Source of the DNA: Marinobacter bohaiensis
GTDB lineage: Bacteria > Pseudomonadota > Gammaproteobacteria > Pseudomonadales > Oleiphilaceae
Assembly: GCF_003258515.1 (NCBI RefSeq)
Contig: NZ_QGEH01000001.1
Coordinates: 1,178,001 to 1,242,000 of the forward strand
Direction: 5' to 3'
Length of the DNA: 64,000 nt
Positions 50,862 through 59,655 of this stretch are shown here, in pieces. Under the pieces are notes generated by a model. The model was not told the origin of the DNA and made no database searches. It saw only the letters and a list, made by a program, of their open reading frames with translations. A program made the translations under genes and the position numbers. Position 1 is the first letter of the stretch. Each line of letters begins with the position of its first letter.

Positions 50862-52583
50862 CTACCGCACCAACAAATAAACCACCGCCGCCGCCAAAAC
50901 CGCCGAAACCCCCTGCCAAACCGCCACCGGATTGCGCTCCAGTAGCGGTGGCCGCGTCTTGTTGAGGTACGCCTTATTGGGGTGCCGCAAGTCGTAGGTG
51001 AACTCGGAGAGTTCCTGGAAGCGTTTGTCCGGGTTGGGGTGCAGGGCCTTTTTCAGGGTTTCGTCGATCCAGGCGGGAATCGGGCGTTCATCGTCCAGCA
51101 CCGAGCGGTACTTCAGGGTGCGCTGGGCGGCGGCGGTTTTGGCTTTGGCCACATCCGGGCCGTAGGGAAAACGGCCGGACAGCAGATGATAGGTGAGCAC
51201 GGCCAGGGAGTAGAGATCCGACCGCGCGGTGCCCACTTCGCCCATGAAATACTCCGGCGCCATATACAGCGCGGTGCCGGGCAGGGCGAGGGGATCGTGG
51301 TTGGTGCGCGCTTCCTCGATGCCGGCCACCCGGGCGGCGCCCAGATCGATCAGGCGCACGGTGCCGTGGGTGTCGATCATCACGTTGTCCGGCTTCAGGT
51401 CCTGGTGCAGGATTTCCATTCGGTGCAGGGCGTACAGGCCCTTGCTGATCTGCTCGACCAGGCCGCGCACGGTTTCCAGATCCGGCTGCGGGTTGTCGGC
51501 CAGCCACTGCTTCAGGGTCTGTCCCTCAATGTATTCCGTGACCGTGTAGAGGTACTGGCGCTGGCGCGTCTGTGGGCCGGCTTTCATGACGTGCGTGCTG
51601 TGGACGCGGCGGGCAATCCACTCCTCCATCAGCAGCCGCTCCAGGTAGTCCTCGTCCTGTTGCAGGTCGATGGACGGCAGCTTGAGTACCACCCGCCCGC
51701 CGCTGTCCTGATCTTCCGCCAGATAGACGTGGCTGCGGCTGGTGGCGTGCAGTTCGCGCAGGATGGTGTAGCCGTCGAAGTTCGCTCGGTCTTCCAGGAC
51801 TGGCGGCAGGGGCAGGTCGGCGATGGTGGCGTGGAAATCGGGCGTGGTGGCCCGGGGGAGGGAATCCACCCGCGCGATCTGCAGGGTCAGGTTGTCGGTG
51901 CTGCCGTTGTCGAGGGCGTGGTCGATGATGCGCCTCGCGGCTTCGTCCAGATCGTTGGCATATTCCTGGCAGCAATGGAGAATGAAGGCGGTGTCGGCGT
52001 GTTCGTAGACGCCGTCGGTGGCCAGGATAAACAGGTCGCCCGGCCGGATGGCGACGGACCGGTAATCGAGTTCGACCGTCTCGTCGATGCCCAGCGCCCG
52101 GCTCAGGTAGTTCTCTTCGGGCGAGACCCAGAGGCGATGGTCGTGGGTCAGCTGTTCCAGCCCGGCTTCGTTCAGACGGTAGATGCGGGTGTCGCCCGCG
52201 TGGATCAGGTGCGCCCGGTCGGCCTTGAACACCAGCGCGCTGAGGGTGCAGACGTAGCCGCGGTTCTTGTCGAAACGGCCATCGCCCCGCTGGCTCTGGG
52301 AGTGCAGCCAGCCGTTGGTGGCGGTCAGCACCCGCTCCATGGCGTGGCGCACGGACCATGCGTCGGAGGTGCAGTAATAGTCGTCCAGAAAGGCGCGCAC
52401 GGCGGTTTCGCTGGCGATGTGGCTGACATCGCTGCTGCTGATGCCATCCGCCATGGCCAGGGCAATGCCCTTGAGATCCCGCATCGAACCGGTCGGGTTG
52501 TGGCAGCCGTGGAAGTCCTGGTTGGACGGTTTGTGCCCGCGGTCGGTGTGCTGGCCGAGGGCAATGGTCAGTCGGTTTTCCAT
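50862..52583 (-). CDS. PP2C phosphatase - Ser/Thr kinase fusion with C-terminal membrane anchor
   Basis: This 573-aa protein has an N-terminal PP2C-type phosphatase (about residues 1-240; SNQDFHGCH, LAMADGISSS, HAGDTRIYRL and ILATDGVYEH carry the metal-binding Asp residues) and a protein kinase (about 265-520; VVLKLPSIDL with the ATP Lys, HQDLKPDNVMID, IDLGAAR, and APEYFMGE). A single hydrophobic tail (about 550-572) anchors it in the membrane. In pseudomonads a similar fusion neighbours nitrate assimilation genes. Here it follows the nitrite channel gene after 56 bases. ATG 52583 is preferred over a TTG at 52634. Confidence 0.9.
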   Translation of the reverse strand: MENRLTIALGQHTDRGHKPSNQDFHGCHNPTGSMRDLKGIALAMADGISSSDVSHIASETAVRAFLDDYYCTSDAWSVRHAMERVLTATNGWLHSQSQRGDGRFDKNRGYVCTLSALVFKADRAHLIHAGDTRIYRLNEAGLEQLTHDHRLWVSPEENYLSRALGIDETVELDYRSVAIRPGDLFILATDGVYEHADTAFILHCCQEYANDLDEAARRIIDHALDNGSTDNLTLQIARVDSLPRATTPDFHATIADLPLPPVLEDRANFDGYTILRELHATSRSHVYLAEDQDSGGRVVLKLPSIDLQQDEDYLERLLMEEWIARRVHSTHVMKAGPQTRQRQYLYTVTEYIEGQTLKQWLADNPQPDLETVRGLVEQISKGLYALHRMEILHQDLKPDNVMIDTHGTVRLIDLGAARVAGIEEARTNHDPLALPGTALYMAPEYFMGEVGTARSDLYSLAVLTYHLLSGRFPYGPDVAKAKTAAAQRTLKYRSVLDDERPIPAWIDETLKKALHPNPDKRFQELSEFTYDLRHPNKAYLNKTRPPLLERNPVAVWQGVSAVLAAAVVYLLVR

Positions 52584-52639
52584 ATCCAAAGCGGACACCC
52601 CCGCCGCTGAGGCGGAGGTGTTCCGGGACGGCAAGCCGC

Positions 52640-53482
52640 TCAGGCGGTCGCCCGCTCGGTAGACGGATGCGTGTCGATCTTACGCTTGGGCGCGGTGCGC
52701 ACGTGGGTGGTGTACAGGGTCAGGCCGGTGAAGGCGAGGCCGCCCACCAGGTTGCCCAGCGCCGTGGGGATCTCGTTCCAGATGAAGTAGTCGGCCACGG
52801 AGAAGCCGCCGCCCATGATCATCGCGGACGGGAACAGGAACATGTTCACCACCGAGTGCTCGAAGCCCATGAAGAAGAACAGCATGATGGGCATCCACAT
52901 GGCCAACACCTTGCCGGTCACGTTGGTGGAGACCATCGCACCGACCACGCCCATGGACACCATCCAGTTGCACAGCATGCCGCGGATGAAAATGGTGATC
53001 CAGCCGGCGGCGCCGTACTCGGCGTAGCCCAGGGTCCGGGACTCGCCGATGCCGGCGATCTTCTGGCCCACCGGGCCGGGATCGGCGTTGAAGCCGTAGG
53101 TGAAGATGAACGCCATCATGAAGGCGACGGTCAGGGCGCCGGCAAAGTTGCCCAGGAACACCCAGCCCCAGTTACGCAGGATCTGGCCGACGGTAACGCC
53201 CGGGCGCTTGTCCAGCAACGCCAGGGGCGTGAGCATGAAGACCCCGGTCAGCAGGTCGAAGCCCATCAGGTAGAGCATGCAGAAGCCGATGGGGAACAGT
53301 ATGGCGCCGATCAGGAAGACGCCGGTCTGCACCGCGACCGTGACCGCAAAGACCGCCGCCAGGGCCAGGATGGCACCGGCCATGTAGGCGCGGATCAGGG
53401 TGTCGCGGGTGGACATGTAGATCTTGGATTCGCCGGCGTCCACCATCTTGGTGACGAATTCCGAAGGAACCAGATAGGACAT
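52640..53482 (-). CDS. Formate/nitrite channel (FNT family, NirC-like)
   Basis: This 280-aa protein has six transmembrane helices in the pentameric FNT fold. Family signatures are NFAGALTVAFMMAF and the Omega-loop-bearing second half with RGMLCNWMVSMGVVGA and GFEHSVVNMFLFPSAM. It conducts nitrite or formate across the inner membrane. The kinase-phosphatase partner and the leader with a terminator favour nitrite/nitrate assimilation, but no reductase genes are in the window. GAGG lies 8 bases before the ATG. Confidence 0.92.
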   Translation of the reverse strand: MSYLVPSEFVTKMVDAGESKIYMSTRDTLIRAYMAGAILALAAVFAVTVAVQTGVFLIGAILFPIGFCMLYLMGFDLLTGVFMLTPLALLDKRPGVTVGQILRNWGWVFLGNFAGALTVAFMMAFIFTYGFNADPGPVGQKIAGIGESRTLGYAEYGAAGWITIFIRGMLCNWMVSMGVVGAMVSTNVTGKVLAMWMPIMLFFFMGFEHSVVNMFLFPSAMIMGGGFSVADYFIWNEIPTALGNLVGGLAFTGLTLYTTHVRTAPKRKIDTHPSTERATA

Positions 53483-53577
53483 GGTAGCTACCTCACTCAG
53501 TGATCACGTGTTGAATCGCTGTCGGGCCGCCTCGCGTGGACGGCTTTCTTGTCGTCGGGCATAAAACCTTCGGGCAT

Positions 53578-53689
53578 AAAAAAACGACGCCGGCAGCGCA
53601 CCGGGTGTGCCGGTGGTTGCGGACGTCGTTGTCCGGGAGAGCCCGAGAGCTCCGGTATGTTTGCCAGGCCGGCGTGGTGCCGGCACTGG
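53578..53689 (-). promoter_or_regulatory. Leader with two hairpins and an intrinsic terminator (attenuator)
   Basis: In the transcript toward the FNT gene, a strong stem-loop (53664-53689, CCAG-GCCGGC arms) comes first. A hairpin with a 6-nt loop (53633-53655) follows. Then comes a terminator (outer stem ACGACG/CGTCGT, inner stem CACCGG/CCGGTG, 53584-53629) followed by seven T residues. It ends 95 bases before the FNT start, and no other gene reads into it. This is the layout of an antitermination leader such as those used by NasR/NasT. The loops do not match the ANTAR consensus well. Confidence 0.6.
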
Positions 53690-53930
53690 ATTCAGAGCAA
53701 CTGCCGTGCCCGTTTCCGGATTCATGTGAAAACATGAATGGATTCATTCGGTTGCGATCTGGGGGCGGATGCGTTGCCGGGGTGTCCGGCGGCCAGTCGG
53801 TGTCTTTGGCGCACTATTCTGGTTCGTCAGCACGTTCCCCTGCGATTTGTGCTACCTCATTGATCACGCTGCGAAAGTCCCTCCGGGACGCTACAATGGC
53901 CGGCCGTGTTATCGCCTGGAGGAGTGGAGA

Positions 53931-54812
53931 GTGCTGTCGGCTTACCTGAATGCGTTGTTCCCCGTGGTGTTCTGTGCCGGGCTCGGGCTGTTCCTGGGGA
54001 TCAAAACGACGCTGCTGGATTCCCCCAACCTGTCGAAGCTGGTGACGTTGATCGGCCTGCCGGCGCTGATCCTCAAGGCGCTGCTGGGCATGGACACGCC
54101 GGTGTGGTCGGTGTCCGACACCTTCACCGCCATCCTCGCGGTGCTGGCACTGTCCGCCGTGGTCGGTGCCATTGCCCTGAAACTGGCCGGGCTCGAAGTG
54201 CGCGGCTACCTGTCGATGCTGGTGAATCCCAACACAGGCAACCTGGGGATTCCGTTGGTGTTCTCCTTGTTGGGCGAGGAGGCGCTGGTGCACGCGGTGG
54301 TGATCTCCACCGTGGTCCAGATCAGCCATTTCACCCTGGGTGTGTGGCTGTTGTCGGGACGCTTCTCGCTCAAGGCGATCCTGTCGAATGCCTCGATCAT
54401 CGCGCTGATCCTCGGGCTGATCTGGATCGCCACGGGCCTGCAGGCGCCGGAGACGGTCACGCGCACGCTCGACATGCTGGCCGGTATGACCATTCCGGTG
54501 ATGCTGCTGCTTCTGGGTCGTTCGCTGTCGACCATCAACCTCAAGGAGATGGGGCAGGTGGGGCGCATCGTGGGCCTCTCCATCGGCCGGGTCGTGCTGG
54601 GTATGGGTGCGGCGGCCGCCGTGATCGCCGTGCTGCCGCTGCCGTCTATAGTCGCCCATACCCTGCTGATCCAGGCCAGCATGCCGGTGGCGGTGATCAG
54701 CTACATCCTGGCCACCCACTACGACGGTCCCAAGGACGACATTGCCGCCGTGATCCTGCTGAGCATGCCGTTCTCGCTGCTGGCGGTGTTTGTGGCGCTG
54801 CACTTCTTCTAG
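53931..54812 (+). CDS. AEC-family (auxin efflux carrier-like) transporter
   Basis: This 293-aa inner-membrane protein has about ten helices. GTG 53931 is the start, with GGAGG 8 bases upstream, and the protein begins as LSAYLNALFPVVFCAGLGLFLG. The conserved core is NPNTGNLGIPLVFSLLG (about residue 90) and the C-terminal QASMPVAVISYILA. AEC proteins move small organic anions. The substrate is unknown. A longer frame from 53769 lacks a ribosome-binding site. Confidence 0.87.
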   Translation: MLSAYLNALFPVVFCAGLGLFLGIKTTLLDSPNLSKLVTLIGLPALILKALLGMDTPVWSVSDTFTAILAVLALSAVVGAIALKLAGLEVRGYLSMLVNPNTGNLGIPLVFSLLGEEALVHAVVISTVVQISHFTLGVWLLSGRFSLKAILSNASIIALILGLIWIATGLQAPETVTRTLDMLAGMTIPVMLLLLGRSLSTINLKEMGQVGRIVGLSIGRVVLGMGAAAAVIAVLPLPSIVAHTLLIQASMPVAVISYILATHYDGPKDDIAAVILLSMPFSLLAVFVALHFF

Positions 54813-55411
54813 GCGGCTGTCGCGGCGGGCGCGCACCGAGAATGTAGCCGAAACTTCAGTTTCGGAGGGGCCTGCCAGGGCCCTGGTTTCGCGTATCGGG
54901 CAGCCCTGCGGTCTGCTCGGAAGCTGAAGCGTCCGCTACATGGGTGCCGGGTATCGGTGAACTCTGGCGGTTACCGCGAGTGGAATGTAGCCGAAACTTC
55001 AGTTTCGGAGGGGCCTGCCAGGGCGCTGGTTTCGCGTATCGGGCAGCCCTGCGGTCTGCTCGGAAGCTGAAGCGTCCGCTACATGGGTGCCGGGTATCGG
55101 TGAGCTCTGGCGGTTACCGCGAGTGGAATGTAGCCGAAACTTCAGTTTCGGAGGGGCCGCCAGGGCCCTTGATGGGTCTATCGGGCAGGCCTGCGGCCTG
55201 CTCGGAAGCTAAAGCATCCGCTACATGGGCTTGGGGTATCCGCGCTTTTCTGCTCATTGATCCAAATGACCCCGGCCATCCGAATGGCCCGTTTCCTGCT
55301 GCAGATTTCACCAAAGTGTCATATCTGGTCTATACCGTTCTGGTAACCCAATGAATCCCCGGTTGTTGTGTCCTGCCGGGGCCGATTGAATGGCAGACGC
55401 GAGGAAGCAGC
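54813..55411. other. Intergenic region built mostly of tandem repeats
   Basis: About 390 of these 599 bases are the three-copy repeat described separately. The remainder (55227-55411) leads to the binding-protein gene and ends in a GAGGAAGC ribosome-binding site. A 136-codon frame across it (54944-55354) reads the repeat and is not a gene. Confidence 0.6.
54841..55226. repeat. Three tandem 143-base repeats carrying ~100-base palindromes
   Basis: Copies begin at 54841, 54984 and 55127, an exact 143-base period. Within each, a roughly 100-base element (54842-54941, 54985-55084, 55128-55226) is bounded by inverted ends, ATGTAGCCGAAACTTCAGTT and a matching ...AAGCTGAAGCGTCCGCTACAT. The third copy has several substitutions and a 1-2 base size change. 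The folded element resembles REP/MITE-like extragenic palindromes. Confidence 0.9.
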
Positions 55412-56494
55412 ATGGAAGGCAAGCACTGGACATCCCTGACCCGAACCGGCATCGCCACGGCGCTCGTAACCGCGCTGTTCTCGACCCACGCGAGTGCCGA
55501 GGAACTGCGGCTGATCACCTGGGGCGGCTACGCGCCCGATGACGTGGTGGCGCAGTTCGAGGAAGAAACCGGCATCGACGTGCAGGTGACCCTGTCCAAC
55601 AACGAAGACATGATCTCCAAGCTGCGGGCCACCGGCGGCGCCGGCTTCGATCTGGCCCAGCCCAGCCAGGACCGCATCATCGGGGTGCAGCGTCAGTTCA
55701 ACGTTTACCAGCCCATCGACGTGAGCCGCATCGACGCCGCCCAGATCCAGCCCTCCATGCTCAAGGCCACGCAAGAGTCCACGTCGCTGAACGGCCAACA
55801 GTACGGTGTGCCGGCGGTGTGGGGCACCAGCGGCCTGATCGTCAACGACGCGGTTGCCGACCAGGTGACCGATTACACGGACCTGTGCAGCGACGCGGTG
55901 GCAGGCAAAGTGAGCTACCGTCTCAAACGTCCCACGCTGATCGGCTTTGCGTTTGCCCTGGGCGAAGATCCGTTCGCGGCCTATAACGATCCCGACCAGT
56001 ATGAGTCGATCATGGCCAAGGTCGAGGACAAGCTGATCGACTGCAAGCCCAACGTGAAAACCTACTGGACCGGTGGCGACCAGCTGCTGTCCCTGATCCG
56101 CACCGGCGAGGTGACCGCGGCCATGGCCTGGGACGCCGGCGGCTGGAAGCTGCACGCCGAGGACCCGTCGATCCGCTTCGTGGCGCCCGAGTCCGGCGCC
56201 CTGGGCTGGATCGATACGTTCGCCCTGCCGCGTCGCAGCGAGAACGTGGACGCCGCCTACAAGTGGATCAACTTCGTCATGCAGCCGGAGATCGCCGCGA
56301 AGATTACCAACCAGTCGGGCAACTTCACCGCCTCCAAGGGCGCCGACGAGTTCGTCAAGGCCGATCTGCGCGACGCCTACCGCCAGAGCTTCGACGAGGA
56401 CGCCCTGAACAACATCAAGTGGTACCCGCCGGTGCCGCCGGGTCTGGAGTCGATGGAAGGGCAGGTGCTCGACCGCGTACAGGCCGCCAATTGA
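55412..56494 (+). CDS. Polyamine-type ABC substrate-binding protein (PotD/PotF-like)
   Basis: This 360-aa periplasmic protein has a signal peptide (residues 1-29, ASA-E) and opens with LRLITWGGYAPDDVVAQFEEETGI, the PotD-family start. YGVPAVWGTSGLIVND and TYWTGGDQLLSLI complete the typical pattern. It should bind spermidine, putrescine or a related cation. Some relatives bind other small molecules. GAGGAAGC precedes the ATG. It heads a tightly packed four-gene operon. Confidence 0.9.
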   Translation: MEGKHWTSLTRTGIATALVTALFSTHASAEELRLITWGGYAPDDVVAQFEEETGIDVQVTLSNNEDMISKLRATGGAGFDLAQPSQDRIIGVQRQFNVYQPIDVSRIDAAQIQPSMLKATQESTSLNGQQYGVPAVWGTSGLIVNDAVADQVTDYTDLCSDAVAGKVSYRLKRPTLIGFAFALGEDPFAAYNDPDQYESIMAKVEDKLIDCKPNVKTYWTGGDQLLSLIRTGEVTAAMAWDAGGWKLHAEDPSIRFVAPESGALGWIDTFALPRRSENVDAAYKWINFVMQPEIAAKITNQSGNFTASKGADEFVKADLRDAYRQSFDEDALNNIKWYPPVPPGLESMEGQVLDRVQAAN

Positions 56495-57573
56495 GCGGGG
56501 GTGACGCCACCCCGGACCTGTTCTGCGACCAGCTCGTCCGTCGCTTCGGCAGTCACGCGGCGGTCGACCGGGTGTCCCTGGACGTCCCGGCCGGTTCGTT
56601 TTTCTCCATCCTCGGGCCGTCCGGCTGTGGCAAGACCACGCTGCTGCGCATGCTGGCCGGTTTCGACCGGCCCGATGCGGGGGAAATCCGCATTCGCGGC
56701 GAGCGCATGAACGAGGTGCCGCCCAATCGCCGGCCGGTGAATATGGTGTTCCAGCACCTGGCGCTGTTCCCCACCATGACCGTGGGGGACAACATCGGCT
56801 ACGGCCTGAAGCGGCGCAAGGTGCCGGCGGCGGAGCGTCGTCAGCGCATCGCCCGGGTGCTGGAGCAGGTCGGCCTGCCGGATCTGGCGGACCGCCAGCC
56901 GGCACAGTTGAGCGGCGGCCAGCGCCAGCGCGTGGCCCTGGCCCGCTGCCTGGTGCTGGAACCCACGCTGCTGTTGCTGGACGAGCCCCTGGGCGCGCTG
57001 GACCTCAAGCTGCGCGAGCAGATGAAGGTGGAACTCAAGCACCTGCAGAAAGCCTTCGGCACCACCTTCGTTTACATCACCCACGACCAGTCCGAAGCCA
57101 TGGTCATGTCCGACCGCGTCGCCGTGATGCGCCAGGGCCGGTTTGAACAGGTGGCCGCGCCGGAAACCCTGTACCGCGAGCCCGCCACCCCATTTGTGGC
57201 CGGCTTCGTCGGCGACAACAACCGCCTGCGCGGTGAAGTGTCGCGGCGGGAGGGCGAGCTGGCGTACCTGCGGCTGGCGGACGGCTCGGAAGTGTGTGGA
57301 CGGATCGCCGGTGATGCCCTGGAAGCTGGCGCTACGGCGGACCTGTTTGTACGACCGGAGTCGCTGATGCTGTCCCCGGAGGGCGTCTCGCAGCTGCGCG
57401 GCCGGGTCATCACCACGCTGTTCGACGGCGCTAACAGCCGGGTCGAGGCCAGCGCGGCGGGGCATACGCTGTTCGCGCGCCTGCCCCAGGACGGCTCGGT
57501 GGGCCAGCTCGCGGCGGATGCGTCCCTGAATCTGTCCTGGGACCCGCAACGGGCCACGGTGTTCGCCGCATGA
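56491..57573 (+). CDS. potA: Polyamine-type ABC ATPase (PotA-like)
   Basis: This 360-aa ATPase has Walker A LGPSGCGKTTLLRML (about residue 42), Q-loop VFQHLALFP, signature LSGGQRQRVALARC, Walker B LLLDEPLGALD, the H-loop THDQ, and a C-terminal TOBE domain (about 285-358). It energises the PotBC channel. The start is TTG 56491, which overlaps the previous stop codon (TTGA) and gives translational coupling. No ATG or GTG is available in frame before the ATPase core. Confidence 0.9.
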   Translation: MSGGDATPDLFCDQLVRRFGSHAAVDRVSLDVPAGSFFSILGPSGCGKTTLLRMLAGFDRPDAGEIRIRGERMNEVPPNRRPVNMVFQHLALFPTMTVGDNIGYGLKRRKVPAAERRQRIARVLEQVGLPDLADRQPAQLSGGQRQRVALARCLVLEPTLLLLDEPLGALDLKLREQMKVELKHLQKAFGTTFVYITHDQSEAMVMSDRVAVMRQGRFEQVAAPETLYREPATPFVAGFVGDNNRLRGEVSRREGELAYLRLADGSEVCGRIAGDALEAGATADLFVRPESLMLSPEGVSQLRGRVITTLFDGANSRVEASAAGHTLFARLPQDGSVGQLAADASLNLSWDPQRATVFAA

Positions 57574-58430
57574 GACCTTCCGCCGGCAAGCTCTCCCTGT
57601 GCCTGCTGATGGCGCCGTTCGTGCTGTGGATCGTGCTGCTGGTGGTCCTGCCGCACCTGCAGATGCTGCGGGTGTCGTTCCACGTTCGCGAGACCTGGGA
57701 CACGGTGGCTTTCGGCCTGGAGCAGTACGGCAACTTCTTCTCCGAGTCCTACTACTGGCGCACGTTTGTGCGCACCGGCGTGATGTCCCTGTTCACCACC
57801 TTCCTGACCCTGGTGATCGCCTTTCCCATCGCCTGGTACATCGCCCGGCTGGCGCGTGGGCGGTCGAAAGGGGTCTTGTTCCTGGCCTGCCTGATCCCGT
57901 TCTGGGCCAGTGAACTGGTGCGCACCTACGGCTGGATGATCCTGCTGCGCGAAAGCGGCCTGTTCAGTGCGATCCTGCAGGCCGTGGGGCTGGCGGACGG
58001 GCCGGTGGAGATGCTCTACAACGACGCCGCAGTCATCGTCGGCCTGGTCTACAACGGCCTGCTGTTCATGGTGGTGCCGCTGGTGACCACGCTCGACGGC
58101 ATGGACGAGCACATCGTCGAGGCCGGCTACGACCTGGGCGGCAACCACTGGACCGTGCTGCGCGAGATCATCCTGCCCTGGGCCATGCCTGGCGTGGTCT
58201 CCGGCTGCATTGTGGTGTTCATGCTGACCCTGGGCAGCTACCTGACGCCGATCCTGATGGGCGGCAAGGACAGTGCCTGGTTCACCGAGCAGATCTTCAC
58301 CCAGTTCATCACCCGCTTTAACTGGGAACAGGGCGCGGCGCTGGGCGTGTTGCTGCTGGTGTTGTCCTCGGTGATCGTCTGGGCCGGCCTGCGGGTGACC
58401 GGGCAGAATCTGCGCAAGGTGATGGGGTGA
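57570..58430 (+). CDS. potB: Polyamine-type ABC permease (PotB-like)
   Basis: This 286-aa inner-membrane permease has six helices and the EAA-loop EAGYDLGGNHWTVLREIILPWAMPG (about residue 185) that contacts the ATPase. It starts at an ATGA overlap with the ATPase stop. Paired with the next gene it forms the heterodimeric channel. Confidence 0.92.
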   Translation: MRPSAGKLSLCLLMAPFVLWIVLLVVLPHLQMLRVSFHVRETWDTVAFGLEQYGNFFSESYYWRTFVRTGVMSLFTTFLTLVIAFPIAWYIARLARGRSKGVLFLACLIPFWASELVRTYGWMILLRESGLFSAILQAVGLADGPVEMLYNDAAVIVGLVYNGLLFMVVPLVTTLDGMDEHIVEAGYDLGGNHWTVLREIILPWAMPGVVSGCIVVFMLTLGSYLTPILMGGKDSAWFTEQIFTQFITRFNWEQGAALGVLLLVLSSVIVWAGLRVTGQNLRKVMG

Positions 58431-58441
58431 TGGGGTAAGTC

Positions 58442-59305
58442 ATGCTGCGATCGGTTCCGCGTTCGGCCTGGTTTGATCGCCTGTATCTGGCGTACCTGGT
58501 GGTGTTCTTCCTGTATCTGGCGCTGCCGCTGCTGGTGACGGCGGTGTTTGCCTTCAATGACGCGCCTTTTCCCTCGCTGCCCTGGCAAGGCTTCACCCTG
58601 GACTGGTTCTTCGCCGACGGCAGCGACGGGCGCACCGGCCTGTTCCACGACGACGGGCTGCTGTCGGCGCTGTGGGTCAGCGTGGTGGTGGCGTTCTGGG
58701 TGACGCTGTTGTGCGTAGCGATCGGCTGCGCCAACGCCATCCTGTTCGAGCGGCTGGAATTTCGCGGCAAGGAGCTGCTGTATCTGGTGATGCTGCTGCC
58801 GCTGGTGATCCCTGGTGTGATTCTCGGTGTGTCGATCCTGGTGTTCTACAGCGGCATGGCGAATCAGGCCTCGCAGCAGTGGGGCATCGAGCTGGACGTG
58901 TTTCGACCGGGGCTGCCGCTGGTGATCGCCGGCCAGGTGGCGTTTATCACCACCCTGTGCACCCTGGTGATCGCGGCGCGGCTGCGCAAGTTCGATCGTC
59001 AGTTGGAAGAGGCGGCGCTCAATCTCGGGGCAACGCCCGTGGTGGCCTGGTTCACCGTTACCCTGCCGTGGCTGATGCCGTCGATCCTCGGCGCGGCCGC
59101 CATGGCGTTCCTGATGTCCTTCGAGAACTTCAATACCACCGTGATGTTGACCGGCAGCGACACGCCGCTGACCGTCGCCCTGTTCAATCGGCTGCGGGAA
59201 GGTTCGACGCCGGTGCTCAATGCCGTGGCGCTGTTGCTGATGGTGGGCTCGGCCCTGCTGGCCGTGCTCGCCATGGGCCGCGGCGGCAAGGGCCGGTCTC
59301 AGTAG
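58442..59305 (+). CDS. potC: Polyamine-type ABC permease (PotC-like)
   Basis: This 287-aa permease has six helices and the EAA-loop EAALNLGATPVVAWFTVTLPWLMP (about residue 190). The segment ENFNTTVMLTGSDTPL is typical of PotC. It ends the operon and overlaps the convergent small Tat-signal gene by 7 bases. Confidence 0.92.
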   Translation: MLRSVPRSAWFDRLYLAYLVVFFLYLALPLLVTAVFAFNDAPFPSLPWQGFTLDWFFADGSDGRTGLFHDDGLLSALWVSVVVAFWVTLLCVAIGCANAILFERLEFRGKELLYLVMLLPLVIPGVILGVSILVFYSGMANQASQQWGIELDVFRPGLPLVIAGQVAFITTLCTLVIAARLRKFDRQLEEAALNLGATPVVAWFTVTLPWLMPSILGAAAMAFLMSFENFNTTVMLTGSDTPLTVALFNRLREGSTPVLNAVALLLMVGSALLAVLAMGRGGKGRSQ

Positions 59306-59655
59306 CCCAGCGGCGGGCGGTGGGTCAGGTAGGCCAGGGCGTAGAGGTCGAGTTCGGTCGGCGCGTAGTAGAACCCCTGGTAGACGCGCAGTGGCTCCTC
59401 GCGCGCCAGCATCGCCAGGCGTTGGCGGTCGATACCGTCGGCGGAGATCACGCCTGCCCGGGCCAGCTGCGCCCGTAGGGTGTCGGCCGAGCACTGACTG
59501 GCATAGCCGCCGAAGTGGTGTTCGGAAAGCGCGGCCAACTCCTGCGAGAGCGCATTCGACATCGTGCTGCCGTCCAGCCCGTCGGCATCGACCCGGCCCA
59601 GCCAGCTCCAGGCCACCAGCCCGGCCAGCCCACGTAAAAACGTTCGCCTATCCAT
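59299..59655 (-). CDS. Small Tat-signal subunit of a GMC dehydrogenase
   Basis: This 118-aa protein starts with a twin-arginine signal (MDRRTFLRGLAGLVAWSWLG), so it is exported folded. The mature part is short and helical, like the gamma subunit of gluconate or sugar dehydrogenases. The GMC flavoprotein upstream has no signal peptide, and its gene overlaps this one by 8 bases, so the small subunit may carry it across the membrane. Longer in-frame starts reach 59760, but the Tat motif sets the start at 59655. Confidence 0.8.
   Translation of the reverse strand: MDRRTFLRGLAGLVAWSWLGRVDADGLDGSTMSNALSQELAALSEHHFGGYASQCSADTLRAQLARAGVISADGIDRQRLAMLAREEPLRVYQGFYYAPTELDLYALAYLTHRPPLGY

Noticed and set aside
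50982-52610. 542-codon open frame on the plus strand
   Set aside because: It is antisense to the phosphatase-kinase gene, whose catalytic motifs are intact. It is a composition artefact.
54841-55226. CRISPR array interpretation of the tandem repeats
   Set aside because: The whole 143-base unit, including the would-be spacers, is repeated. There are only three copies and no cas genes.
54944-55354. 136-codon frame across the tandem repeats
   Set aside because: The translation repeats only because the DNA does, and the frame ignores the palindromic structure.
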